The position numbers and the translations under genes are program-made. From positions 1 through 64,000 of the forward strand of contig NZ_FNRJ01000001.1 in the NCBI RefSeq assembly GCF_900107855.1: DNA of 64,000 bases, read 5' to 3'. Source of the stretch: Marinobacterium iners DSM 11526. GTDB lineage: Bacteria; Pseudomonadota; Gammaproteobacteria; Pseudomonadales; Balneatricaceae. Shown piece after piece: positions 27,301 to 36,618 of this stretch (positions are counted from its first letter, which is position 1; the number at the start of each line of letters is the position of its first letter). The notes beneath the pieces were generated by a model. The model was not told where the DNA came from. It saw only the letters and a list, made by a program, of their open reading frames with translations, and searched no databases.

Positions 27301-30300
27301 TCCAGTTCTTTTTGAAGGCACTCTTCACGGTATTAGTCAGCGTACTGCCGTAGTGCTGCACCTCTTCCAACACCTTGCCTTCAGGGTGGGCACTGAACAG
27401 AGTCGATGAGCTGTTATCATCGGGGGCATCCTTCTCTTGCGAGAAGAGCACCTTGTTATTCTTGCCACCGTTGGTTATATTTTCATCATAGCTGTCCGAT
27501 AGGGCAGGCTGCTCCTGGGAGGGTTGGGCAGAGTCTTCACCCTTAAGGTCAGGTGTCATGTAAAGCAGCCTGCCCGCCGATATCGCCTCAAGCACCTGCT
27601 TTTCTCGTTTCCGATAGGCTGAAATCATCACTTCCTGGCCATCTTTCTGGACCGTTGCTGCTACCAGCTCAATGAAGCGCCCCCTCGCTGTATCCTCAAA
27701 AGATTTGATAAACAGATAACTCTCGTCACGCTCTGCATGCTCGTGCGGTTTATGCTCTGCAACCACCAGCAACGGCCTTTCAAGAGTTGGGGCAACCATT
27801 GCAGCTTCTTTATGGCGGCCACGCTGCAGCAATTTTTCAACCTGATTCTGCCCGAGTTTTACGGTACCTATTGGCGTTTCAAAAAACCCATGCTCAAGTT
27901 GCTCACGTACACCAGGGTGGCTGATGTCTGCACTGGGCACAGGCTCAGCCTTATCCCTCATAGCAGCCAGAATGGCGGCGCTGTCAGGCTTGGCAAGCTC
28001 TTCTGTGCTCTGCGCAAAAGCAATTGGCATCATGCCTGCGCCAGTGCTGGAAGAGTCTACGCTGTAATGACCGGGTTTTCGCCCCGTTTTCAGGTAGCGA
28101 ACAGCATCAACCAGCATTTCATTCAACTCGGTCATACCGAACTGAAAATCTGCGCCCAGCTTACGCAAAAAGCGGCGGACAGCGGCCAACACCTTGGTTA
28201 GAATCGGGTGCTTCACACCGGTTTCAGCCATCTTGGCAACAATCTCGGCCGACTCAATATAGGGGTCTTTCTCTCCCTTTACCTGCTCGGCCAATTTGCG
28301 AATCGTGGGATTGGTCTGCTTCAGGTACTGGATGCGGTTCATTGCGTGGTCGAAATCATCACCCAGCATCCGCATCACAGCAAAGTGCCCCACCGCCTCA
28401 TGTGCCAGAATCTGACGAGCATGGTGTGGCGTGCGCAGATTATCGGCCACCAGCCAGATAGAACCGTCTTCGTAATCGTTCACGCCGCTCACGTTCTGAG
28501 CCTTCCTCATCCGGATCTGGCTCTGAATATGCTGCGGCAGATCGGTAATCGACTGCACCACATCAACTATCGGGCCTTTAGGCCAGCTCAGTACCTGCTT
28601 GGCAATGGCTTTCTGTACTTGATCAACGGTTTGACGCTTGGTCGGCTGACGCGCTTCTTGGCGGAACAGTACAATGTTCCCGGCGTCATCGGCACGTGTT
28701 TCAATCGTATTGAAAAGCTTGTCGAACGCATCTGACACTGGTCCCTGCTCGTCGGGCTTCAGGTACGGGTAGCGTCCCGGATCACGCTTGAAGCGCTCAA
28801 AACTGGTGACATTCGCCAGGAAGTCGTTGCGGTAATTCTGTTCGGCAAGCTTTGCAATAATATGGGTTTCGAACGACCGCGCTGATCGCTCAATGATCTG
28901 TGACCAATAACCATCAACCTTGCCCTTGTCGATAACTTCGGCGCGGGTTTTCATTGGTGACTCATCGAGTGTCGCCACAAGCTCAGCAAACGCACGCTCT
29001 ACTTCAGGGCGGATGCCTTGCGGATGGTTCGGATCTTCTATCCACTGTGACTCTTCAAAGCCCATGCCGCGCTCTTTGCGACGGTTATATTCAGCTTTGG
29101 TAATCAGGTAGGGCTCACGACCACCCTTTATGCTGGGCTTGTACGCCATCATTGGCTCAGGGTGGTAGGTAACAAAGCTACCTTTTCGGTACTCGGCTTG
29201 GTTGCCATTAAACCCCGTACCGCCACGCTTGCTGCTGAAATAGTTATCGAGCGCGTGAAACCATTCATGCGCCAGCGATCCCGCACCTTTGGTTTTAGTC
29301 AGGTTAATCACAGCGTTACCCGGCTCGTAGTGCGCTGCTGCGCCGCCGCGTCCACGCGAGCCAAAACCAATACCAAGCCGCCCTTCCAGGCTCAGCGCTT
29401 TAGGCGGCAGGTTCAGCACCTTTGCCAAGTCCATGAAGGCGTCATAGGCAACATTCAGCAACCCCTGCCGCTCTTGGCCGGACTTACCCTGCTTCACCCA
29501 ATTACCAAACTCAACCCCACGGAAACCGAAGGCCTCAATAAATTCATCCGGGGTAATATCCTTGCCGCCACGATAGTCCTGACCACTGCGCTCACGGTTC
29601 TTATCGCCCCGCATATCCGCCTTGGTGACGTTATCGCGTCGTTTCACCGCCTCCCATGCTTCCACTAGGTCGGCGTTGTTGTTGCGTAGATAATCGCGTG
29701 CTTCCGGCAAAGTATCGAAGGTTTTGAGTGCTCGGTACTCAGAGTCACCCGTCTTGTTGATCGAATACACGCCTGAGCGACTGTCACGGCGAATTTCGAA
29801 CTTCATTTCCGGCTTGGCAATATCATGCTTGCTCAACTTCTGCTGTACGTCGGCAATGATTTCTGCCACATCACCCCTGCCATAGAAGGCTTCATAACGA
29901 CCATCAATGGTTACACCTATCCACTTACCAGGCACCATCTTGTCGCCATCGTTGTAGCGGCCGGACGCCTTTTCGACTCGGCCAATACGATCCCACTGGC
30001 TGCGATCAATGCTAGCCAGAAGTTCTACACGGTCAGCAAAGGGCTTAAGGGTAACGCTGTCACCGGATCTAATTTTTTCAAGGATTCGACCAGAACCTAT
30101 CTCATCAACCAAACGCAGAACATCGCGGGCATGTTTCACTTGCTCAACCCAGCGCTTGATTTTGTAGCCGGCGCGAGGCTTGTTTGGTATTTCGCTGCGG
30201 GCTACATAGTAGATTGCGGCACTAACCGGATCTTCGATCCTTTTAATCTCATCCTTTGGCCAAAGCTTCGACATGGTAGTGGCGGCGATCTGCTTGTCAT

Positions 30301-33300
30301 CCATGCTTTCCAAACGTTCGCGCGCAGTACGCAGTTCATCCTTGCGAGCCCCGCCCAGCTTTTCACCGGCATCTTCGACAGCGGCTGGCGGCTCGGAACG
30401 CTCGGTATTACTGTCTGCTTGGTCATCAGCGGACTGGGCCTGTAGCGACTCTTCAAGCACCTGCTGAGTATCCAGATTACTTACAGGCTGCACCTCTTCA
30501 TCTTGCGAAACGGGTTTGCTTTTAACGCTTGATTGGAGACCAGCCGCCTCACCATCTACCCGATCATCGCCAGCCCGGCCATCAGTATCAGCGCCAGCGG
30601 CATCTGCAGACTCAGCATCAATAGCGGGTTCGACTCCCTCAATCTGAGCTTTATCCTGTCCACGTGCCTGACCACCCTCATTTCCTGCCCGGCGATAGCC
30701 ATATCCGTCACCTACCGGGACAATTTCATACTCATCAACAGCCCCTTCAACCTTATCGTCACGTACCTTGGAGCGCAGAGACGCCATTGCGGCCTTCTCT
30801 GACTTGAATGGCGCACCGCTGGCCGACACCTGTACATCCGCTTTTTGCTGTCGGCTTTCTTGCTTGTCTGCTTGCCTGTTCGTCTGAGTCACAGGCGTTG
30901 CAGGCATCTCTTTGCTGTCGGCTATTTCAACAGCCTGACTTACAGAAGGGGGCTCGCCCACCGATGGAACCGCCGTGTTATCAGCCACATTGAACAACCG
31001 GCTCAATTGCGCAGCTACATCAGCCTGCCGCTTCTTCGGCACCATCCAGCCCTGCTCCTTGCGGCGCCAGATCGCGTTCAGACCATTCTTGCCCAGCTTT
31101 TCCTTGTGCTCTTTCGGAATACCTTTGATGATCACCGCACGCTCGGTCAGCGGCTCAATGGTAGCGGTTACATCTGGGTATTGCGGGCCAGACGTATTAC
31201 TTTCAGCCTGTTCTGCAGCAGCGTCAGCCTCGGCCTTGCTGTCGGCTTTTTCGGTCTGCAGCGCCAGTGGCTGAGTAGTATCACCCTCTTTCAGCCACCG
31301 CTTGAAGTCAGCCTCTGTCATCTCAGAGGTTTGACCCAATCCCTGCCAGCCATCCTCATAGCTGGCCCTGTACCCGGCTTCGGCCTCCTCTAGGGAGTCA
31401 AAGCCAACCATCACCTTATGCTCGTCAAACTTGCCGGTCTTCGGATCTATCTGATCGACCACAAACACCCGGTCAGACTGGGGGTTGTCGCCAATGAATA
31501 CATCAATGTCCTCACCATCAGCCCCTTTATGGCCTTTGATATCACCGTAATGGTGCGCCATGCTGGTTTCCCAGCGGTTACCGTCGGCATCTTCGCCGGA
31601 TCGTGTCGAGCCCTTCGGGTTTTCAATGGCAATACTCAGGCCAGCGATATTTACACGGCCCTTCTTGTAGTTGTCCGCGTCGATCTGTGCCTGGGTGGGT
31701 TCTGTATTGGTTTCAGCGGCTGCAAGCTCCACTTGCTTGGGCGTCGGCTTTACCCCCTCGCGCATGAATTTTGGTGGTTCTGTGCGCAAGGCCGCCGCAG
31801 CAGCACGCTCTTCTTCGCGGCGCTTCGCATCAGCATCCGCCTCGGCAATCATCTCCCTCATCCGCCCATCCAGCCGTTCGCTTTCGCGAGACTTGCGCAG
31901 CCAGTCGGCATTGCCATGCATGTTGCCGGTTTCTGTATCCATCAGAACCGTCTCGCCATCCACTTCTTCCCAGCGGTAGCGAGTGCCGTTATAGGGCTCT
32001 GGCTCAGGTGCCGGCGGCGCATCACTGACGCGACCCTCCGTGTCCACATTACCGGCGGGGTCCACGGTCATGACTGGCTCAGGTGGCACAGGTGGTTTGC
32101 CTACTTCACCTTCAAGCCTCAGGGGCCCACCTGCCTTATCAAACCCATCCAGCACTGGTTTAAATGTTTTCTCTACTTCATTCAGGCCCTCTTCTAATAC
32201 CGCTTGCTGTCTATCACCCTCCGCTTTCAAACCCGATACTGTGCCAGCGGCACCCCCGTAACCACCGCCGGCTACAGCACCTGCCACCCCCTGATCCAGC
32301 GCTTCGGAGAACGACATGGCAGCATCAGTACCAAACCGCTCACCGACATACTCGATCATCCCTTCCTGAACAAATTCGGTCAGGGCTTCTTTCGACGCAG
32401 CCTTTCCGCCAGCCTGCGACACTCTTTTGGCTACGTGCTGAAAGCCTGCTTTCAGCATCTCAGCGCCCAATTGCTCTTTGCCAGCATCAGTAATGCCTTT
32501 TGCACCAATTCTTTCCAAAAGCGCAGAACCAACCGCAAACGGCGCAGCTTCAAGTACATCCTCAAACTCAGCAGTTTGCTTACCCTTGTTCTCAGCACGT
32601 GCCTGGCCAATCTCGCCTGACCTTGCAACGATATAAGCCGGCAAACTGAATACAGCTGCTGCCATGTCTGGGATCGACTTAATGCCTTGCTCCGTGGCGT
32701 ACATCGCAACTTCAGCCCATGCACTTCCGGCAAAGGGGCCGTTATTGCCAAACTCGCTTTTCACTTTTTCCCAAGTGTGATTTGGCACATACCCTGCATC
32801 AGTTTTTTCCCATGCATCGGCAGCAATATCCAACGCCCCCCTTATACCAGCCTTTTCCATTTTTACGCGGTACTCTTCCGGCCCATCGTATTTGAGGACG
32901 AAGTCATCACTCAAGCTCAGCCCCCCTAGAGGCAACAGCTCATCACCCTTATTTGCAACAGTATCCGCTGCCCTAAAAAGCCCACCCAAAAGCTGGCCTC
33001 CTCGTTCAAGCGCCCCGCGAGCCATGTTGTATTCCGGTGCAGCGGAGGCACTGCCTAACGCGTCCTTAGCGCCAAGGCTACGCTGCAGGTCCTCTCCGCT
33101 CCTGTCCAGAAGGTCTCTGGTGCTATGTTTATGCAAGCCTTGCGAAGGTGCTATATCGGGCTGAGTCATTTGATAAAAACGGTTACGCACCTGCTCTTCT
33201 GGAATCCCGCTTTCAAGCGCCCCTGGTAGAACGTGGTCTTTGAAATACGTATCTCGAACAATTCCTTTTTGCTCATCGGTGAAGCCTTGAAATCTTTCAC

Positions 33301-33334
33301 TTGCAGCCAGATCAGGCCACTGAAGAACTGTCAT
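24350..33334 (-). CDS. Giant polyvalent virion protein (2,994 aa) with several enzyme-like domains
   Basis: Last gene of the late operon. ATG 33334 follows GGAAGG. Visible regions: helical, partly hydrophobic N-terminus (about 100-370); inorganic-pyrophosphatase-like polyvalent domain (about 555-690, HHYGDIKGHKGADGEDIDVFIGD); a GIPKEHKEKL...QGWMVP module (about 720-785); a zincin-like LPD1 region with HEWFHALDNYF at about 1353; a second HEAVGH at about 1642; and a PBECR-type RNase-fold module (ETPIGTVKLGQNQVEKL ... VISAYRKREKQVLEAI, about 1815-1925). The C-terminal 500 residues resemble large polyvalent-associated domain LPD38. Polyvalent proteins are thought to be injected with phage DNA to counter the host. 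Position after the ejection proteins fits. Individual domain names are pattern-based. Confidence 0.85.
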   Translation of the reverse strand: MTVLQWPDLAASERFQGFTDEQKGIVRDTYFKDHVLPGALESGIPEEQVRNRFYQMTQPDIAPSQGLHKHSTRDLLDRSGEDLQRSLGAKDALGSASAAPEYNMARGALERGGQLLGGLFRAADTVANKGDELLPLGGLSLSDDFVLKYDGPEEYRVKMEKAGIRGALDIAADAWEKTDAGYVPNHTWEKVKSEFGNNGPFAGSAWAEVAMYATEQGIKSIPDMAAAVFSLPAYIVARSGEIGQARAENKGKQTAEFEDVLEAAPFAVGSALLERIGAKGITDAGKEQLGAEMLKAGFQHVAKRVSQAGGKAASKEALTEFVQEGMIEYVGERFGTDAAMSFSEALDQGVAGAVAGGGYGGAAGTVSGLKAEGDRQQAVLEEGLNEVEKTFKPVLDGFDKAGGPLRLEGEVGKPPVPPEPVMTVDPAGNVDTEGRVSDAPPAPEPEPYNGTRYRWEEVDGETVLMDTETGNMHGNADWLRKSRESERLDGRMREMIAEADADAKRREEERAAAAALRTEPPKFMREGVKPTPKQVELAAAETNTEPTQAQIDADNYKKGRVNIAGLSIAIENPKGSTRSGEDADGNRWETSMAHHYGDIKGHKGADGEDIDVFIGDNPQSDRVFVVDQIDPKTGKFDEHKVMVGFDSLEEAEAGYRASYEDGWQGLGQTSEMTEADFKRWLKEGDTTQPLALQTEKADSKAEADAAAEQAESNTSGPQYPDVTATIEPLTERAVIIKGIPKEHKEKLGKNGLNAIWRRKEQGWMVPKKRQADVAAQLSRLFNVADNTAVPSVGEPPSVSQAVEIADSKEMPATPVTQTNRQADKQESRQQKADVQVSASGAPFKSEKAAMASLRSKVRDDKVEGAVDEYEIVPVGDGYGYRRAGNEGGQARGQDKAQIEGVEPAIDAESADAAGADTDGRAGDDRVDGEAAGLQSSVKSKPVSQDEEVQPVSNLDTQQVLEESLQAQSADDQADSNTERSEPPAAVEDAGEKLGGARKDELRTARERLESMDDKQIAATTMSKLWPKDEIKRIEDPVSAAIYYVARSEIPNKPRAGYKIKRWVEQVKHARDVLRLVDEIGSGRILEKIRSGDSVTLKPFADRVELLASIDRSQWDRIGRVEKASGRYNDGDKMVPGKWIGVTIDGRYEAFYGRGDVAEIIADVQQKLSKHDIAKPEMKFEIRRDSRSGVYSINKTGDSEYRALKTFDTLPEARDYLRNNNADLVEAWEAVKRRDNVTKADMRGDKNRERSGQDYRGGKDITPDEFIEAFGFRGVEFGNWVKQGKSGQERQGLLNVAYDAFMDLAKVLNLPPKALSLEGRLGIGFGSRGRGGAAAHYEPGNAVINLTKTKGAGSLAHEWFHALDNYFSSKRGGTGFNGNQAEYRKGSFVTYHPEPMMAYKPSIKGGREPYLITKAEYNRRKERGMGFEESQWIEDPNHPQGIRPEVERAFAELVATLDESPMKTRAEVIDKGKVDGYWSQIIERSARSFETHIIAKLAEQNYRNDFLANVTSFERFKRDPGRYPYLKPDEQGPVSDAFDKLFNTIETRADDAGNIVLFRQEARQPTKRQTVDQVQKAIAKQVLSWPKGPIVDVVQSITDLPQHIQSQIRMRKAQNVSGVNDYEDGSIWLVADNLRTPHHARQILAHEAVGHFAVMRMLGDDFDHAMNRIQYLKQTNPTIRKLAEQVKGEKDPYIESAEIVAKMAETGVKHPILTKVLAAVRRFLRKLGADFQFGMTELNEMLVDAVRYLKTGRKPGHYSVDSSSTGAGMMPIAFAQSTEELAKPDSAAILAAMRDKAEPVPSADISHPGVREQLEHGFFETPIGTVKLGQNQVEKLLQRGRHKEAAMVAPTLERPLLVVAEHKPHEHAERDESYLFIKSFEDTARGRFIELVAATVQKDGQEVMISAYRKREKQVLEAISAGRLLYMTPDLKGEDSAQPSQEQPALSDSYDENITNGGKNNKVLFSQEKDAPDDNSSSTLFSAHPEGKVLEEVQHYGSTLTNTVKSAFKKNWTADLRPAWLGALTRRHLADLAGNTLPQIKRYVKTAGLMDARRNELLSVGSELAEKWTAFNLRNRKEAQELAELMHDTTIAGVDPSRKYTVLTTPEDVEALRQKNTRLIKERSKDGAGGGKSGIRSDAHLRQEIEDAETTLAQERNRAKARAGLERRFNSLSPEAQALYREVRDAYKDRQRMTMEALERRIGRTLEDGEQAKALLDALRAKFESVQVQEPYFPLARFGRYWVSATRGDERVFEMFEEAKQQAEYIDKMNRQGYRVRHGAKLDDLKQLDGVSAKFIGQLDGMLDERLGDWPKVDALRDDIYQMYLQTLPDLSLRKHFIHRKKTAGYAKDALRAYADSMFHGSYQLARLEYSDLLDEQLREMREGLEADPEQVAADLALHDEAQGYSKLAEGSIRSMLGDAQRRINNAKGDPDKDDLHQKAVAQLALKYRKEPTKTKAEFGRLERTAQAAKQIGRDKVKATDLYNEMLKRHEWAMNPKGAAWANMASSIGFTWYLGVSPAAALVNVTQTPMVAFPMLAARYGWKESADALMNASREFVAGKGGVESVLTGDRLKAYREAVRTGVIDKTLAHDLAAVSQEGATYNPVRHKVMSVISWSFHNAERLNREVTYMAAYDLARAKGRTHRAAVDFAHEFVWDSHFDYSSGNKARFMQGDVAKVILMFRQFSLNMTYRLARDAYNSLKGESPEVKQLARRQLAGILGMHFMFAGAMGLPLWSVLGGVLNAIFDDEDDPWEFDTEFRNFLADTFGKEVGHAIAHGPVQALTGYGISGRVSLNNLWLRESNRELEGRDKVQYWFEQLLGPMGGIALGAGTASQLWSEGHHWRAIESTVPKFLKDGLKAIRYHNEGVNNLRGDTLVESMDWDKVVSQMLGMTPAELQERYEANNAIKNAEQRLKDRRRLLMNRFALAYRQNDPEFLAEVRREIVRFNKHNPPIRITRGHLMRSMRSRRSHSRDQIQGIVVDRKLRYLTENGRFVE

Positions 33335-33338
33335 AACA

Positions 33339-34613
33339 TCACCTTCCAAAACCGAATTTATTTAGATAGAGGTCTACAGCGGGTGCTGTTTGCTGTGGGT
33401 TTGGCTGCCCTTGCTGTGAGTTGTTTTGCTGAACGTTCGACACCCACTCCACGGCACCAAATTCATTGTTTGGATCAACCGGCTTGAACGAACCAACCAC
33501 ATCACCGGAGGCAATATCAACAAGCACCCTAGACCCCGAATCCGGATCAGAAATCAGCTTATGCGTACCATAGGCCACACCTCGCGCCACACTATCCGGC
33601 ACACCAAGCTCCAGCATCTCTTGATACTCACGCTGTTTGGTTGTGGCCTTGCCGCCACCAGGCGTGCCGCCAAGATCACGAACTTGGCCATCGGACTTGT
33701 TGTATATGGCGTCATCATTCAGGCGCGCCCATTCGCTTGTCCCAGCCGGCAACCAACCATGTAGCTTGCCGTACTGCTTCACTCGGCCGCGAAACTCTTC
33801 TGTATTGGTGATTTGAGCCATCTGCTGGTACCCAGCCAGTTGTTCGGCAATATCCCCCAGTGACACCTGCATTACATCCAGGCCTTTGCTGTCACGGCCA
33901 ACCGTCATCGGCGCACGGTAAGGCTTGCCGTTCTCTGGCTCCACCTGCAGATCGAACACTAGCGTCCCCGGCTCGAAGCCGGGCAATACCGCCGCTATTC
34001 TCTTCTTGCCGCCTTCGCCCTTGTTGATTTGAGTGGCATACAGGGTATTGAAAGCCTCCAAGGCTTCGGGGTTGTTTGCGAACTTCAGTACCGAGTCATC
34101 GTTGTTCAGGTCGCCTTTGTTTGCGGCATCCGTCAGGTACTGAATAGACTGGCCCACAGCAGGGTTCGCCAGGTGCAGGGGCGACAAGTGCTGATAGCTT
34201 TGGTTCTCGAAAACTCCCATCTCATCGTCACCAACATCACCACCAATAGCCAGACGCTGGTAGATACTCCCTATCCGCTCAAGATCCCGCTTACGCTGCT
34301 GCTCTTCCTTTTGCATTCGTAACGCTTCTGCTGAACGCTGCCCTTGTGCTTCCTGCAGCCCCAGCATGCGTCCGCGATAATCGGCATTCTCAGCATCCAG
34401 TTTTGTCTGCCGTTCCTCCTGCCGGTCCAGGCGGGTCGTTCTGTCTTCGAACTGGTCCATCCGCAGCCCAAATTCTTGTTTGCGGTACTGGCGGTTCTCA
34501 TCGTCCAGTGTCTGCTGTCGTTGCTTCTGTTCTTCCTTGTCGTAATACCGGTCCACAAACGAAAAGCCCCGCATGAACCCATCGGCCAGGCCGCGTGTAT
34601 CCAATCCCGCCAT
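33339..34613 (-). CDS. Internal virion (ejection) protein, coiled-coil rich
   Basis: 424 residues from ATG 34613, which overlaps the previous gene's stop (TAATG). Residues 15-110 are a long charged coiled coil full of Gln, Arg and Glu (QKQRQQTLDDENRQYRKQE ...). The C-terminal part is mixed and ends in a Gln/Asn/Pro tract. Such proteins line the ejection channel of podoviruses. Immediately precedes the giant protein (4-nt gap). Function inferred from location and composition. Confidence 0.65.
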   Translation of the reverse strand: MAGLDTRGLADGFMRGFSFVDRYYDKEEQKQRQQTLDDENRQYRKQEFGLRMDQFEDRTTRLDRQEERQTKLDAENADYRGRMLGLQEAQGQRSAEALRMQKEEQQRKRDLERIGSIYQRLAIGGDVGDDEMGVFENQSYQHLSPLHLANPAVGQSIQYLTDAANKGDLNNDDSVLKFANNPEALEAFNTLYATQINKGEGGKKRIAAVLPGFEPGTLVFDLQVEPENGKPYRAPMTVGRDSKGLDVMQVSLGDIAEQLAGYQQMAQITNTEEFRGRVKQYGKLHGWLPAGTSEWARLNDDAIYNKSDGQVRDLGGTPGGGKATTKQREYQEMLELGVPDSVARGVAYGTHKLISDPDSGSRVLVDIASGDVVGSFKPVDPNNEFGAVEWVSNVQQNNSQQGQPNPQQTAPAVDLYLNKFGFGR

Positions 34614-34873
34614 TAGAACAACTCCCCTGCAATAAAGCCGATAGCCGCACCAATAGCAGCACCCCACGGACCACCCACTGAGCCAGCTTGAGCACCCGCT
34701 GCCCACCCGACAGCCGCGCCGGTACCGGCCATGCCCATCTGCTGAGATTTCTGCGCTTGCTCCATCTGCTCTTCAGCGATTTTGTTTCGCTCCTGATCCT
34801 GAGATAGATCGCGGAAGGCATTAATTGCCTGCCCTTCCATATGGTCCTTCAGACCGAGTAATCCATAGCTCAT
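34613..34873 (-). CDS. Small glycine-zipper virion protein
   Basis: 86 residues from ATG 34873 (GAGGTGG upstream); a GTG nine bases earlier is also possible. The C-terminal half is a Gly/Ala-rich hydrophobic zipper (GMAGTGAAVGWAAG, then AAIGAAIGFIAGELF), a membrane-inserting type sequence. Likely an ejection protein that helps the DNA channel cross a membrane; inferred. Confidence 0.6.
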   Translation of the reverse strand: MSYGLLGLKDHMEGQAINAFRDLSQDQERNKIAEEQMEQAQKSQQMGMAGTGAAVGWAAGAQAGSVGGPWGAAIGAAIGFIAGELF

Positions 34874-34883
34874 ATCAACCACC

Positions 34884-35381
34884 TCACATCTGGTTCAGCA
34901 CTTTATCTGGGATCTGATTCAAGCCGGCGTTGCCTGCCAAAACTGACTGCTGAAGATCGATTGCTCCTGCGCGGGCATCATTTGCTGACTGCACGGCAGT
35001 CGCTGCACCAGACAGCGCAAATTTACGGTCCTGTGCTGCCTGTTCATCAGGCGCCAGCTGTAGGCCATAGCTGGCTTGATTCATTTTCAGGCTGTTCTGA
35101 GCGTTGCTGTTGATCTGGTTCGCAGATGCATAAGCTTGGTCGCTGGCCCGTGTGGCCAACTGATCATCGGTCGCGATTTCCGTCAGCCGGTCGACATATG
35201 GTGAAAATCGAGCCTTCCAGTCCTCCCACTGCGCCCGTGAGAGCTGACCAAGAAGCTTGGATGCACCTTGATCACCCCGGAACGCTTGCCCGGGATCAAC
35301 GCGAGCCAGACCCGAGAACTCGGGGCCTACATCGCTTTGCCCAGTCACAGATGGATAATTGATCCCATTTAGTCCAAGCAT
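34884..35381 (-). CDS. Virion protein of the ejection block, 165 residues
   Basis: Ala/Gln-rich helical protein with no known domain (LLGQLSRAQWEDWKARFSPYVDRLTEIATDD). Sits between two other internal-protein candidates in a tightly packed set, so a capsid-internal or ejection role is the best guess. Confidence 0.55.
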   Translation of the reverse strand: MLGLNGINYPSVTGQSDVGPEFSGLARVDPGQAFRGDQGASKLLGQLSRAQWEDWKARFSPYVDRLTEIATDDQLATRASDQAYASANQINSNAQNSLKMNQASYGLQLAPDEQAAQDRKFALSGAATAVQSANDARAGAIDLQQSVLAGNAGLNQIPDKVLNQM

Positions 35382-35392
35382 GATCGATCACC

Positions 35393-36064
35393 TCACGAAT
35401 AGCGCTGGTTCATATCCAGGCCGAAGTTATTGCCACCGCCGAAGCCAGAACCCAGCGGCTGATCGGCAATGCCGCCCAGCTGGTCTGCAGACTTCATCGC
35501 GGGCTGATTCATGTAGTAACGCGTACCTGCGCCAGCCAGCGTGCCAACCGTATTCAGGTTCGATGCCCGGCGATTGAACGCGCCATATGCGTCTGCACGA
35601 GCCTGCTGTGCTGAAAGTGAAGACATATCAGTGAGACCCGCCAGCGCTCGCGTATCCTGACCACTCCCGATTGCCAGCACATTCTGCAGGCCTGCCACTT
35701 TCTGATTGTCCTGCTCAGCCATCGCTCTGGCCGCTACTTCGCCTCCAGCGCTCGCAGCTTCAGCTGTTGAATCCATCATCATTCCTTTGAATTTGCCGGA
35801 TGACGGATCAATCCCTGCCGCTTGAGCCTGATTGCCCAACTGCTCCGCCCCTCGACCTATTGCCGCCTGAGTCCCTTGGTTGGCTCGCCCCATGATGTAG
35901 GCCTTACGGCCTGGGCTATCCATCTGCTCGACCTGCTGCATATATTCATTCTGCAGTGGTGCCAGCTTATCCTGTGCAAAATTCCACTTTTCGGCTGCTA
36001 CCTGGGCCAGATACTTCTGCTCAGGAGTATCCTCGATATTGTTATCACCGCCGCCGCCACTCAT
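35393..36064 (-). CDS. Virion protein of the ejection block, 223 residues
   Basis: Starts MSGGGGDNN. Helical (YLAQVAAEKWNFAQDKLAPLQNEYM) and Ala/Gly/Gln-rich with NQGTQAAIGRGAEQLGNQAQAAG, similar in style to the 165-residue neighbour. Related podoviruses have comparable proteins in front of the ejection genes. No enzymatic motif. Confidence 0.55.
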   Translation of the reverse strand: MSGGGGDNNIEDTPEQKYLAQVAAEKWNFAQDKLAPLQNEYMQQVEQMDSPGRKAYIMGRANQGTQAAIGRGAEQLGNQAQAAGIDPSSGKFKGMMMDSTAEAASAGGEVAARAMAEQDNQKVAGLQNVLAIGSGQDTRALAGLTDMSSLSAQQARADAYGAFNRRASNLNTVGTLAGAGTRYYMNQPAMKSADQLGGIADQPLGSGFGGGNNFGLDMNQRYS

Positions 36065-36068
36065 AGGC

Positions 36069-36524
36069 TTACCCTCTCAAGTCGTTTATGTAGTCGCTCA
36101 AGGAATCTTCATGGAAGTGCCGCCGGATCTGCGCTGATACACTTTGCATCCAGTCATAACCACCGATCAGGTACGCGCACTGGATTACTACAGCCGTCAG
36201 CTGGTCGCGCAGCACAAAAGCCAAATGCATTCCATGCTCGTCACCCGCTCGCTCCATGCCCGTGGCATCCGTCCAGTCCTGTAAAGCAGACGCCATCAGT
36301 GGCCGCAGGTAAGGCTCATGCTGCCGGTAAAAGGGGTTCGCCGGCAGTTCGATCAACGCCATCCAGAAGGCACCGGTAATGGCGGCATCCGATACCGGCT
36401 TATCTCTGTCGATCAGATCATCCAGTACCTGCGATATACGGAATAGCTGCTCGCAAAAACATACTGCCGGCGAACAGTCCTGAAGGACGCTATTCAGAAA
36501 CTCACGCTCATCAGACCTGGGCAT
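36069..36524 (-). CDS. Hypothetical phage protein, 151 residues
   Basis: Start taken at MPRSDEREF (36524). Mostly helical (FCEQLFRISQVLDDLIDRDKP, GAFWMALIELPANPFY, AVVIQCAYLIGGYDWM). No domain recognised. It is the first gene after the terminator at 36541-36564, so readthrough or a local promoter is needed. The small size and position between fibres and ejection proteins suggest an assembly factor (guess). Confidence 0.5.
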   Translation of the reverse strand: MPRSDEREFLNSVLQDCSPAVCFCEQLFRISQVLDDLIDRDKPVSDAAITGAFWMALIELPANPFYRQHEPYLRPLMASALQDWTDATGMERAGDEHGMHLAFVLRDQLTAVVIQCAYLIGGYDWMQSVSAQIRRHFHEDSLSDYINDLRG

Positions 36525-36540
36525 GGCTAACTCCAAACAC

Positions 36541-36564
36541 AAAAAACCCGGACGCGTGCCGGGT
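36541..36564 (-). terminator. Intrinsic terminator after the fibre genes
   Basis: ACCCGG (36546-36551) pairs with CCGGGT (36559-36564) around ACGCGTG; the minus strand continues TTTTTT. Divides the tail-fibre genes from the ejection-protein genes in the late transcript. Confidence 0.8.
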
Positions 36565-36618
36565 CATTGGATATTTAGACTACAGCGTTGGCTGTAGAAA
36601 TTAAGGGGGGGTCGCTGC

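Noticed and set aside
24350-33334. CRISPR array or tandem repeats within the giant gene
   Set aside because: No regularly spaced direct repeats; the length is explained by continuous coding sequence.
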